This document shows, piece by piece, positions 1 through 10,442 of a DNA stretch of 64,000 bases. This stretch comes from Muricea muricata. Taxonomy: Eukaryota; Cnidaria; Anthozoa; Malacalcyonacea; Plexauridae. The position numbers and the translations under genes were made by a program. The first letter of the stretch is position 1, and every line of letters starts with the position of its first letter. The notes beneath the pieces were generated by a model. That model saw only the letters and a program-made list of their open reading frames with translations. It was not told where the DNA came from and did not search any database. Location: assembly GCA_963855995.1 (NCBI GenBank), contig OY979716.1:89739042-89803041 (forward strand), given 5' to 3'.

Positions 1-3
1 TCT

Positions 4-1009
4 GTGATGTGTGAACCTGCTTCGACCGAAGAAAGCGTACAGCGGGAATCGGACAGCAATAATTTGAACAACACCTGTACCTCATATTGCCGCTGTAATG
101 AAGTTATTCCTGATGTGGAGGGGCTAAAATTGGATTTTGTTGTAACAGAGAAAGCAACCCAAATGAATGCTGAAAATTTGTGTGCAGTAAAAGGCGAATT
201 AAAGAAGATATTTGAGCGACAAAATGATTTACAAAACCAACTAGAAAACCTAAGGATGACAAAAATTACCGAAGCGCCTCCTTCCTCATTGGAATATGCA
301 AATTCCGACCACACGAAACACAACGCCCACGGCTGCCTTTGTTACTTCTCTTAGTGAATGTAATAGCGGTATGAAAAGAACCTCATCTGATTATATAAAT
401 TCCGAAATTCCTGACAACACAGCACCCACAACTGGTCTTAAAGATTCAATAGCTGAAAACAATACAGTCGACATAAGTATGGCGTTAGAATATTTGACTG
501 ATTCCGATGGTTTCGGAAACACAACGCCTACAGCTGCTCGTGATGTTTCAATAGTTGAATCTAAAGATGTTAATGAGGGCGCCCTATCCAAATATACAAA
601 AAACACCAATACAGAAAATCTCTTGGTCGCCCCCTCAGCAATTGCATGTCTGCATCCAATATACGATAAGTTAAATGACCGCAGTGATAACTCAACGAAT
701 TGTAACGCTAAGTTAAAGGAAATTAGCAATAAAAATGCATTAATTCGTAAACATACCGATATTCACAATCGACAAAAACATAATAATAAGTTAGTTAACG
801 ACGGCGATATCCAAGATGTGCAAAGAATTCCAGTACGTATTACGCAGCGGAGTTACAAGAAGAATAAACCCAAAAGGAAATCCAACAGTAACATGCATCC
901 TACTAGGCGTCATCGTTTGAGGTTTCACCGAATCTACGACAAAACATCAAAAACCTGGGCCAATCATCTAGATCTGGTTCGCACAGTGGCATACGGAACA
1001 CTGGTTTAA
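4..1009 (+). pseudogene. LINE ORF1-like protein, frameshifted
   Basis: Two overlapping frames (4-354 and 296-1009) look like one protein split by a frameshift near 300-350. The first part has a short Cys-containing stretch (CTSYCRC) and then a heptad-like region around residues 60-85 (KGELKKIFERQNDLQNQLEN), which is a likely coiled coil. The second part is polar and ends in a strongly basic tract (KKNKPKRK and RRHRLRFHR). A coiled coil plus a basic tail fits the nucleic-acid-binding ORF1 of LINEs. No RRM or zinc knuckle is evident. It sits directly upstream of the endonuclease. The ORF1 assignment rests on position and composition rather than on a recognised domain. Confidence 0.5.
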
Positions 1010-1110
1010 CATCACACAATTTATCTTGTCGAAAGAGATTGTCTGGCCATAATCCTTATAACTGAATTTCTATCCCTTTACTACCAACCACACAAACTTC
1101 TTTACCCTCC

Positions 1111-2109
1111 TTGTTCCTGTCAAACACTAGGTCCCTCGTGAATAAAATCAAAGACCTAGAAATCGTAATTAAAAACAACGATGTCAATATTGCTTGTATT
1201 GCGGAAACCTGGCTGACTGCTAATATCGCAGATCCAGTTGTTGATATAAGCGGCTACACAATAGTGCGTAAAGACCGTGCCATGCCTAAACGAGGTGGTG
1301 GCGTTTGTGCCTTTGTAAAGTCATCCATAGGTTTTAGAACTATCGAAGAATTGGATAACCCATTATTTGAATGTCTTTGGTTGTATCTTCGTCCACCTAG
1401 ACTCCCGCGTGGTTTCTCGTGTATAATTATTTGTATCATTTACCACCCCCCACTCGACAATGAAGCTGGTTTGGCTGAGTATTTAATTTCATCATTAGAT
1501 ACTGTTCTTGATAAAAGCCCAAACGCTGGAGCAATGTTAGTGGGTGATTTCAACCGTTTCAATTTCCGGATACTGAGTAATAATTTTAATCTTCGTCAAT
1601 TGGTAAAAGCCCCAACAAGAGGAAGCGCAACATTGGATTTCATTTTAACGAACTTGTTCGAGCATTTTTGCAAACCTGTTATCCTGGCCGGTATTGGACT
1701 AAGCGACCATAAATCGATACTTATCCGCCCGTTAATGCAAGTCAAGAGGGAAAAGTCAAAGGTTATTTAAAGAAGGTCTGTAAAGTCATATATGAAAGTT
1801 GCGTTCGGAAGGTGGTTAACATCAACTGATTTCACATTCCTGGAGGCCCTCTCTTCGTGTTCTGAAAAGCTCGACGCGTTTCAATCGTTACTGAATTATG
1901 CAATAGATCTCTTCTTCCCGTTACGAAAAAGTAAGCAACATCCAAATGATAAACCCTGGATAACCTTAGAACTCAGATCCTTAATCCAGCAAAGGCAGCA
2001 AGCTATGGATAAAGGCCCGGTAGCGTTTAGGAAATTGAGAAATAATGTTAATAGACTGAATAACCGTCTTCGAAGCTCTTTTTTTGAAAAAAAAAGTGAA
2101 GAATTGTGA
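1111..2109 (+). pseudogene. LINE endonuclease domain and linker to RT
   Basis: This is an endonuclease/exonuclease/phosphatase fold that nicks target DNA for LINE integration. Visible motifs are NTRSLVNK near the start, ETWL (catalytic Glu), RGGGVCAFV, GDFNRFN (catalytic Asp and Asn) and LSDHKSIL (catalytic Asp-His). The frame meets a TAA at 1768-1770 and then continues in the same frame to 2109, with KPWIT and a charged helix typical of the segment before the RT. The next frame change falls at an A-run near 2085-2094 and another at an A-run near 2159-2168. The copy is therefore broken by one nonsense codon and by two homopolymer frameshifts. The N-terminus before FLSNTRS is not clear. Confidence 0.85.
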
Positions 2110-2297
2110 CGATGCAAGCTCGTGGTGGAAATCTCTAAAACAGCTCTCAGGTTCTTCTTCAAAAAAAATCTGTATCATGCGTGATCGAAGCTGACAAAGA
2201 AATTAAGTCTACAGAATTGGCTAATACAATTAACAACAGGTTCTTGCTTGCTAACAATAGTATTCCCCCATTACCTCTCCTGCATAACGATTAAGAC

Positions 2298-3770
2298 TTG
2301 GAAAACACGGAAGAAATTGATCTGAAATATCAAATTTCCCCTGAAGAAGTTTTTAAAGAATTAGCACATTTAAAACGCGGAAAGGCATCGGGGCCAGACA
2401 ATTTAGCCACATGGATTTTAAAGGAATTTGCAATGGAACTGTCGTCACCTGTTGCCCTAATCTTTAATGCTTCGATCCAAGAAAGGTCAGTTCCAAATGT
2501 TTGGAAGTTAGCTGATGTTATACCAATTCCTAAAACCAACCCAGTAAAAGAAATAGAAAAGGATTTACGGCCAATATCATTGACAGCTGTTCTCTCTAAA
2601 ACAATGGAGCGCTTTGTCGTAAAGTGGATAATGTCACAAATTAGACAATTGATTGATCTGTATCAGTTTGGATCATTACCTGGTCTGTCAACAACACATG
2701 CCCTGTTATCATTGGTCCATCACCTATATAAGGCTACTGACCAACGTGATCAATGTGTTCGCGTTTTACTTTTAGATTTCAGTAAGGCGTTCGACCGAAT
2801 AAACCATAATATTTTGCTAAGGAAGATGAGAGATATGGCCATTGACCCTACCTTGATTGAGTGGGTAAGAAGTTTCTTATCCAATAGGAAACAGCGGGTG
2901 AGGATTGGTAGTTCAACTTCGTGTTACCAACAAGTATATGGTGGCGTCCCACAGGGAACCGTATTAGGTCCTATCCTCTTTATGATAATGATCAATGATT
3001 TATTAAAGGACTGGGAAAGCCGGTGGAAATATGTAGATGACACTACTCTTTCGGAGACGGTTATTGTAAATGAGGAATCAGTTCTGCAATGTACTCTAGA
3101 TGGAATAAATCTGACGTGTGAAGAAAATGATATGGTCCTAAACACCAGAAAGTGTAAGGAAATCCTAATCTGTTTTTGGAAAAAGAAACCCAACTTTCAA
3201 CAACTGACCGTAAATAATTATCCTGTCGAACATGTAAATTCTGCAAAATTATTGGGTGTGATGCTTAGTAGTGACCTCAAGTGGAATGAGCATGTCGCAT
3301 ATATTGTTAAAAAATCTTCGAGACGTCTCTACATGTTGCGTCTCTTAAAAAGAGCAAATGCAGACAATAAAACGTTAATTACGGTATATAGAACATGTAT
3401 TAGACCAATATTGGAACATTGTAACCAAATTTAGCATTTTAATATCCCAGAATATCTTTCAAATGACATTGAAAGGATTCAGCGTAGAGCTTTAAAAATG
3501 TTCCACCCATCACTGTCATATAACGAAGCACTAGTGATCTGTAACATGTCAACCGTGCACTTAAGACGTGAACAACTCTGTCGAACATTTTTTAAAAATA
3601 AGGTGGTCCCAAGACCCAGTCCACTATCAGATTTGGTTGAGATTGCTGCAGATCCAGGATATGATCTACGTGCTGGAAGAAAACTCGAACCAATCAAATG
3701 TATGATAAATCGATTTAAAAACTCTTTTATTCCATCGTCTGTTGAGCAGTTTAATGCCTCTCGTACCTAG
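2298..3770 (+). pseudogene. LINE reverse transcriptase, broken by stop
   Basis: This RNA-directed DNA polymerase copies the element's RNA at the nicked target. The motifs occur in order: KASGPDNL (fingers), LRPISL, LLDFSKAFDRINH (motif A with catalytic Asp), GGVPQGTVLGPILF (motif B) and YVDDTT (motif C with catalytic Asp pair). These are followed by a LLGVMLSSDLKWNEHV thumb motif. A TAG at 3432-3434 interrupts the frame. The same frame then resumes with HFNIPEYLSND and runs to 3770, matching the C-terminal region usual in CR1/jockey RTs. The catalytic residues are intact but the protein would be truncated. The YVDD variant instead of YADD is a small peculiarity. Confidence 0.92.
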
Positions 3771-4024
3771 GTTTCAACTGACTATCGCATTTATGCATTT
3801 ATTCATAATTGTAGTAATTACTATAAAACTCTTTGCTTGTCTTGTCCCGTTTTGCTCTGTTATTTAATACTTTTAATATTCTTAGTATCTATTGAGGTCT
3901 TTGACTTCTACTACCATTTTTAGGTTCTATTTTATATAATTTACATGTTAATATTGAATATGCATTAATGTGACTATATGGATGTATTTCAACTGTCTGG
4001 GTTGCAAAATCCAAGATATTTTTT

Positions 4025-4052
4025 TAATAAAGCATTTAATAAAGCATTTAAT
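4025..4052 (+). repeat. LINE 3'-terminal short tandem repeat
   Basis: The 12-bp unit AATAAAGCATTT is tandemly repeated twice, with a partial third copy, at the end of the AT-rich LINE 3' UTR. It likely marks the 3' terminus used in target-primed reverse transcription. It also contains AATAAA, the polyadenylation signal. Immediately after it the unrelated minus-strand Ty3-like element begins. Confidence 0.55.
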
Positions 4053-4118
4053 ATAAGTTATGTAAAGATTAGATTGGTTTGAAAGAGTAATAATAACAAG
4101 GATAAACTTACGTTTGAT

Positions 4119-4749
4119 CTATGGTTTGATTGAACATTGAGGGCGTCCAAAGGCGGTCGTAACAAGTCTACTAAAAACATCATTAAGATCGTTTATATGA
4201 TCAGCTAAACAGCGCGAATAAACTATGATATCATCCAGATACACTAAGCAAATTTGGTATTGAAGACTACGTAAGACAGCATGCATTAAGCGTTGGAATG
4301 TCGACGGAGCATTAGCTAACCCAAAGGGCATTCTACGAAATCCATATAACGCTATGAGTTGCAAAAGCAGTTTTGCGTTTCGAGTCATCATCCACCTCGA
4401 CTTGCCAATAGCCTGATCGCAGGTCAAGACACGAAAAATATGAAGTACCATGCAAACAATCAAGAGTCTCTGGGATGTGGGGAATTGGATGGGAATCTCG
4501 TTTAGTGACTTTAATTAACTGTCGATAGTCGACACAAAAACGTTCGGTGCCATCCTTCTTTCGGACTAAAACCACTGGGGCTGCCCATGGGCTTACAGAG
4601 GGCTGTATGATACCTTGATCCAACATTTGTTGTACGTGATTATCGATACTATTGCGTACTGCAGGGGACACGCGATATGGTTGGCGATAGATTGGTCGAG
4701 GATCACCCGTGTCCATCGTCATTGAGAGCAAATATATCGTGATTATCAT
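4119..4749 (-). pseudogene. Ty3-like reverse transcriptase fragment, frameshifted
   Basis: The first frame (4749 down to 4333) has IYRQPYRVSP, GIIQPSVSPWAAPVVLVRKK, RFCVDYRQL and FSCLDLRSGYWQVEV (motif A, catalytic Asp), all typical of Ty3/gypsy RTs. A frameshift near 4340-4380 moves the continuation to the second frame, with YGFRRMPFGLANAPSTFQ (motif B) and YLDDIIVYS (motif C, catalytic Asp pair). After that the similarity is lost (TTAFGRPQC), so thumb, RNase H and integrase are absent. The protein cannot be functional. Confidence 0.9.
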
Positions 4750-5179
4750 GCAACAGCTGATTTAATTGAGCTTGTTGTTTTTCATCTAGATCTGAATTAC
4801 TAAGATCCACTGATTCTAGCTAAAAGTAAGCTAGCACGGTGGGACTTATCTTCGACGACATTGTGTTTACGGAGAACAGAGACAATGTGCAGTTCTTCAT
4901 ACGATGAAATTCGGCCTAAGTTCGTGCAGCGGTAAATGGTGGCAGGTTGTGTTGTTGGATTTATAATGTGGAATGGATCTGTAGAGTATTTTGTTGCTTT
5001 AATAAGAGTCGCTGCGCCGCAAACCTGCTATCGTGTTGCTAATGTGGGATTGGCCTCAATTATGCCAACTAACCCATCAGGTGGTATATCAATATTGCAT
5101 TTTAGTGTCGCTGGTACGATGGATTCAGTGTTTGGTGGCAAAACACATGTGTTATGCGCATGTACTGAACATGAAAGAT

Positions 5180-5695
5180 TTAAGGCTGGATAGGATGGTG
5201 GTTTTTCACTGGGTGTTTGTAGCTGGTGTAAGACTTACTGGGTGTAAGACTACTGGGTGCACTTAGTAGTCTTAGTGAATGGTTGTCAAAATCAATCACG
5301 GATTGGTAGTGACCAAGAAAATCAGATCCAAGTATTGCGTCGTAAGCTAAATTTTCTATGATGTATGCATAAAATGTATAGTTGTACTCTCCAATTTGGA
5401 AAGGTACTAGTGCCACACCTTTGATTGGCATGCTCTCACCACTAACAGTTCGGATATCTTGCTGCAATGTGTTATTATTGCGCAGGTGCATACGGTTAGG
5501 AATTTTACTAAAAAGATTTTCACTAATAATTGTAGTAATGGATGCCCCAGTGTCACATAAAAGTGATGTCAGTATACCATTTATTTGGCCTTGCAGGAAT
5601 GGAAAATTATTGTGGAGCTCAAGTGTAGTCGAATTCACAGAATGTACAGGGCTTGTTGGAACAGAATATGAAAGTCCTTCGAGATCAGGATTCAA
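5180..5695 (-). pseudogene. Ty3-like retropepsin (aspartic protease) region
   Basis: A retropepsin-like domain with LLCDTGASITT as the active-site motif (the D-T-G triad that forms half of the dimeric site) and AILGSDFLGHY as the flap-distal ILG motif about 100 residues later. It would process the Gag-Pol polyprotein. The frame upstream (about 6080 down to 5781) looks like a linker with no domain I recognise. It lies between gag and RT, as expected for Ty3-group elements. The 171-residue frame itself is open, but the element as a whole is broken. Confidence 0.8.
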
Positions 5696-6306
5696 AACAT
5701 CAACATTAGGCTCTTTATTAATTTTATTTCTTCATTGACCTCACCTTGCAAATCAACGGAACCATTACAGACTGGTACATCTATTGTACATGGTAAGCGA
5801 CATTATTCTCTAGCACGAGATTCAACTTTCTGTGTAGGCCTACTTGCACACATGGTGACGCGGTCACCTCTAAACTATCAATACACATTTCATTTACTGG
5901 AATTATATTTGCTGTATCACATTTCCGTTTCGATAGGCCAGAGGGAGTACCCTCCTCATAAAATATATTATCGGTCTCACTTGCAGTCAAACTGAAGTCA
6001 ATATCTAAAAGATCGGAATGTATACTTGTTTCGCTAGAACATGGCCGGGGAACTGTCAAATTTGTAATCATGCTCATCAACTTCTGTATTAATCAATGTT
6101 CCGACTGGTATATCATTAAACTGGTTAGGTAGATCATTATCATCGGTATCGTTAATAAACATTTCGAGACATTTATTTTCGTCATATTTCTCTAAAATTT
6201 GTGCTTCCCTATCGTCCCGGTATAAAGAAGCGGCAGTTAGTTTCCCGACCCTGGGTAGAATGGGTTGTTACCAGTATGCTTATGATAAGGACTGAATGTA
6301 GCAGCA

Positions 6307-7380
6307 TCAGGACGAATGTGAGAATATCTCTCGTCCCCTTGGAGTCATGTCCGCTCTCTCTACGATTCCGTCTGTAAGCTGTTCTTGAATGATTGCGTCG
6401 TATTCGTCCACCATATCGCTCGGATTAGACTGATATGGTGCGTTAGGGCGGACATGCAAAGGATATGGAGGAACTTGTATGGGCTGACGCTGCATGCCGC
6501 CGGCTCAGCAATTACGGGCAATATGGCCAACCTTATCACACTTGTTACATATAGGCAAACCCTCTGTTGTCCCACGATTACGGGTAGAAGGCACACCAGA
6601 ATTTGATGAGTGGCTTGTGGGTGTTGTTAAGAATTGGGTTTGTCACCGTACCTCTTCCCGAACTAATTTTTCTATACGGCCGGAGTCATGCCTAAGGCGA
6701 GATGGTGAGGGCTGCTGTCGATAGTATTGTGTGTGGCTGTTATTGTGTGCTTCATGACCGGAATGCGGTATCGTTGGTTTTGGGTGGTGATCATTAGCTG
6801 CCAGATTTGGTGCCTCATTGTGATGTGCATTACTTGTAAGTGTCTCCAAACTTTTGATAACAGATTGAAGCTGGGACTCAAGTTTATACTGAGCCAATCT
6901 AGGGGTGCTTATTGATACGGCCTCTTTTAGATGAGCCAGGTTTTCTGCTTCTGCCAAGGTTTTTGGTTGCCCTAATATCACATGGCTTTTCAAATCTGCA
7001 TGCAGACCCTGAATGAAATAATGCATGCCTTCGCTATCACTTAGGCCTAAACGTTTACACAGCCGCCTTATGTCTGCTGCATAATTACCTAAAGATTCGG
7101 TCTTCTGTTGTTTCCGGGCTGACAATTGTTGTCGCAAAAGCCACATTGATGTGGGGTTACTAAAATAGTCTGTTAGCGCATTAACTAAATCGTCATAGTT
7201 TTCAAAACAGGTATCAAGACTAGTATACAAAGAGCTAGCATTACCCTGTAAATAGAGAGGTAAAGCCCGTCGTCATTGTTTAGAAGCCCACCCACAAAAT
7301 TTAGAATACCGTTCAAAGTGGCTGAGAAACGCAGTTATATCATCCGTGGGTTTACTTAACTGGGGATCCAAGGATAGTGC
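6307..7380 (-). pseudogene. Ty3-like Gag with CCHC zinc knuckle, broken by stops
   Basis: The capsid-like region from about 7380 to 6643 contains FLSHFERYSKFCGW, LPLYLQG and RQQLSARKQQKTESLGNY, the layout of retrotransposon gag domains. An in-frame stop near 7276 interrupts it. Downstream, 6549 to 6508 encodes a CCHC nucleocapsid knuckle, CNKCDKVGHIARNC, followed at once by a TGA (6507-6505). A further open segment to 6307 is Pro-rich. The knuckle lies in a different frame from the 195-residue capsid segment, so at least one frameshift separates them. Confidence 0.82.
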
Positions 7381-7388
7381 AAAGTTTC

Positions 7389-8290
7389 ACAAGTCAGATA
7401 AGTGTGATGACTGTCAGTACTCAGTATTATAGCCGATATCTTTAAAAAACATTTAAAAACTTTCTGCTTTGCAAATGGAAAGTGTATTTTTAAAAATTTC
7501 AAAACGTTTCAAGTCGAGTCTTTTGAATATGTGAACATACAATTTCATCGTAAACTATGACATCGAAACCGTTTAAGCATTTAATACCTTTCAATCTTTA
7601 TCTTTGGCTTGCGCAGGCTCACAAACACAGCAATTGATTTTAGCATTGCCTGATGGGCAAAACACAGAAAGCACGCTAGATACGACCCGTCGCCGTGGCG
7701 TATTTAGTTCGTGCGTTTTTGACAATGAAATATTAGCCTACGACGTAAACCTCTGAACCGGCAAGGTGAAATCGATTTCACCGTGGTTCAGAGATGTACG
7801 TCGTAGGCTATGAAATATAGTACTTCCGGTTAATTTTGTTTACCTGAAATTATTAATACTTCGCACACTAACATTACTTATCGCTATGTTAAAATATTCG
7901 TTATATCGTGTTTATTTTCTTGTATTTTCGATTGAAACTTTGCAAAAATGTTAAGAAAACCACAGCGCTTCATATAGTTGTATTTTGAAAAATATACGGT
8001 GAAAGAATAGCCGAATATATGAACACATGTTAAAAGATCAGCAGTCGGCAAGCGTCAGCTCCATTAATACGCTAAAGATTTCGCTGTATCTTGTTTGCTT
8101 TTTATTACTTTCGCACGAAGCTTTTCCAAAATGTAGAGAAAACTACGGCAATTCATATCATTTAGTGTAATTTAGGGCAATTCATTTGGTGTAATACACG
8201 ACTATCAGTGCTGTAGGACTGCAATTTCTAGAGGGGGGGGGGGGGGGGGCTCTGTTCAGTGACTAAAGTATTATAAAATCGTGAAATATT
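7389..8290. other. Non-coding interval with a palindrome and a poly-G run
   Basis: No gene is recognisable. It holds the palindrome listed at 7734-7810 and a homopolymer run of about 18 G at 8231-8250. The rest is ordinary AT-rich sequence. Confidence 0.5.
7734..7810. repeat. Near-perfect ~77-bp palindrome
   Basis: TAGCCTACGACGTA at the left is mirrored by TACGTCGTAGGCTA at the right. Inside, CTCTGAACC pairs with GGTTCAGAG and GGTGAAATCGATTTCACC forms the centre. Only a few bases are unpaired. It could extrude as a cruciform, and its size and structure fit a tiny foldback element or the remains of a MITE. Confidence 0.8.
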
Positions 8291-8428
8291 GGAGACCTTA
8301 AGCAAGCGATGGTTTTGAGAACACGGACGTTAACCAGACGTAGATTCACCTTTTTAACCAATCATGGCTCTGCTTTTTGTGTTTATCATGCACGTCCGTG
8401 TTGTCAAAAACTTGCTTGCTTAAGCTCC
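8291..8428. mobile_element. Short MITE-like inverted-repeat element
   Basis: The left arm (GGAGACCTTAAGCAAGC, then GTTTTGA and AACACGGACGT) is mirrored on the right by ACGTCCGTGTTGTCAAAAAC and CTTGCTTGCTTAAGCTCC. Each arm is about 40 bp with a few mismatches, around a spacer of roughly 55 bp. There is no coding capacity. No clear target duplication could be read, so the superfamily is unknown. Confidence 0.65.
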
Positions 8429-8738
8429 CCAAGCGAACAGTGTCTATAATACATATTACCGAATTGTTCAGTCTAATTTTGTTTGGTTTTTTTTACTGAA
8501 ACATCAATATATTAACATGAAGAGTTGCCTGTTTTCAGGGCTTTTAAACGTTTTATAGGAACCATAATCTAGCGATTGTCTAGGGTTCTAACGTCCTAAT
8601 TAATGAAACATGAAGGCAATTATCAAATGCTGTCCACACGTAACTGTCAACAAAAATGCACAGACTAATTTATCTTGATATTCACGCAGATATTCGTTTG
8701 GTCACTCCAATCTCACATTAAAACTATTTTACAAAAAA

Positions 8739-9179
8739 TTACTGTAATGGTGTGAGCTCTGCCTTTTTTGTAACCTTTATTTTTCTATTTTGATTACTGT
8801 TGGCAGACGCGTGGCGTTCCAGCCATCGTTTGACAGATGAACTTGCCTCCCAAAACTGGACTGGCGGACCATTGATATGTATAAGCATCAAAGATGATAA
8901 ATGGGCCACAGATAAGCTAGAGCGCGACTTTGTACATACCACGCTCATTTGAGAGAATTCTCTCTCAGCTTCAGCGCTGCTTACTGGTACAACTTGAAGT
9001 AACCCTTTCAAAAGTCTCTCTTCAACAAGAGCAGGAATGTTTCGAGGATCACTAAAATATTCTCGATACGACGTAATTATGTCTGCCGTGTTGATTTTGA
9101 ATCTCTCACAAAGTGCCACGAAATATTTCTCGCCTTTAATCCATGGGACTGTTTCTCCTCTTGGCCATTTTGGCGACAA
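8739..9179 (-). pseudogene. hAT transposase C-terminal dimerisation domain
   Basis: The 146-residue frame ends in a hAT dimerisation (DUF/hAT_C) region with VPVSSAEAEREFSQM and SSLMLIHINGPP, closely resembling the ZNF862/KIAA1586-like hAT group. In these proteins the domain mediates oligomerisation of the transposase. Only the C-terminal part is present; the BED finger and catalytic core are not identifiable. Open segments on the same strand at 9373-9858 could be remnants of the upstream part, but I see no diagnostic motif in them. It is most likely a 5'-truncated or decayed transposon copy. Confidence 0.75.
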
Positions 9180-10442
9180 ATTCGCTAATTGTCAGAGTTG
9201 CAAGTGACATGTACTTCATGTAAGATTGAACATAATCATTCCTCGGCGTGAAATTGATATTGTTAATATAATTTATACTGTATTGCGTAAAATTGATATT
9301 TTTAATATAATTTATACTGGCTGGCTGGCTGGCTTGCCGGCTGGCTAGCACTTTTACATGCTTCCATAAAGTTCAAAAACATAGTAATGTTATTATGTAA
9401 AGATCTATAAAACGATCCCAAAATGATCTTACTGTATGATCTGTATCACCGCTGTCTGTATCTTCATGCACTCTTCTGTTGTTCATGTATTCCCTGAAAT
9501 CCCCTTCATGGCACGCACTAGAACAGAAGTTGTTCGGACTTTTGCATGGGCAATAATAACGCCCTCTCTCCGAAGACAGTGGCCATAAGAGCATATTATA
9601 ATATTGTCCAAGTTTGGGACAGCAGCAGCATTCTCAATAGCGCTTGCCTCGAAATCACCTAATAACGAAAAACTTCTCTCGAAAGACTGCCATAACGTTC
9701 GACAACACAACTCTGTCTGCCTGGCAATGTGGATTGTGGAGGAGGGTCTCGCAATAAAAATCTTCATCATAAAGAAAAAATGAACACTTTAAGGCATTGA
9801 AATCCAATTTAAATACAACTGGGGATCCAAGGATAGTGCAAAGTTTCTGGATAAACATTGGGCTTTTATCAAATTTTTAAAAGAAAAAGTAGGAAAACAT
9901 TCTTGATAGCTTTGCTCCCTTTGCAACTAAGTTGTGGCGTGAAAGTGCTTTTAGATAATCTTTGCAAAATAATTTACATACATTAGCAAGGAATCACGCT
10001 GCGAATAACGCGAACATGTTTGACATTCTGTTAAATCTCTGAAGTCTGACCTTTGAGTAATATCACAGTAATATTGCACAATAAATATTAACCAAACGGA
10101 ATACGGCGTAATGCAGTCTGTACAAAGCTTCAATGTTTATATATGAAATACGAATACGTGCTGCGATTCTCAAATCCGAAGTCCGAACATAGCCAAATAG
10201 CTAGGACTCCCAATCAACAAATTCGATTATTTAAATACACAACAAAGGGATTTTCTCTTTAAAGGGGAACTCCAGTCCCGAAACAAATTGACTTTAAATA
10301 AAAGATAATACCTTCAATGGAGCGATTGCAGAATATCCCGCAATTTTTGAAGCTACGCATTTCAAACATCGTGGATACGATGTATTATAAATATTTATAC
10401 TATAGTGCGAACTAACACTCTGATATAATGCGAACTAAGACT
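9180..10442. other. No recognised gene; short tandem duplications
   Basis: Around 9250-9320 a ~40-bp stretch (AAATTGATATT then AATATAATTTATACTG) is duplicated in tandem. It is followed by a CTGG-type microsatellite at about 9318-9346. The rest up to the satellite is AT-rich and unassigned. Confidence 0.4.

Larger units (their letters stand above)
1..4055 (+). mobile_element. CR1/jockey-type non-LTR retrotransposon (LINE), decayed
   Basis: The order is an ORF1-like region, an apurinic-type endonuclease, a reverse transcriptase and a 3' UTR, all on the plus strand. This is the usual layout of CR1/jockey-group LINEs. The 5' end lies outside the window or is lost. The 3' end appears to be a short tandem repeat of the AATAAAGCATTT type at about 4025-4052; CR1-like elements usually end in a short repeat rather than a long poly(A). 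The coding regions carry several frameshifts and stops, so this copy is dead. Clade assignment (CR1, L2, Crack or similar) is inference. Confidence 0.85.
4080..7388 (-). mobile_element. Truncated Ty3/gypsy-like LTR retrotransposon (gag, protease, RT)
   Basis: On the minus strand the order is gag with a CCHC knuckle, aspartic protease, then the N-terminal half of RT, which is the Ty3/gypsy (Metaviridae) order. RNase H and integrase, expected beyond the RT, are missing: similarity stops shortly after the YLDD motif near 4119-4160, next to the LINE 3' end. No LTR pair is visible. At the gag end the similarity stops at about 7388. Frameshifts and stops are present throughout, so this is a fossil fragment. 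Confidence 0.85.

Noticed and set aside
8231-8250. Poly-G run
   Set aside because: A simple homopolymer with no flanking structure; no G-quadruplex claim is made.
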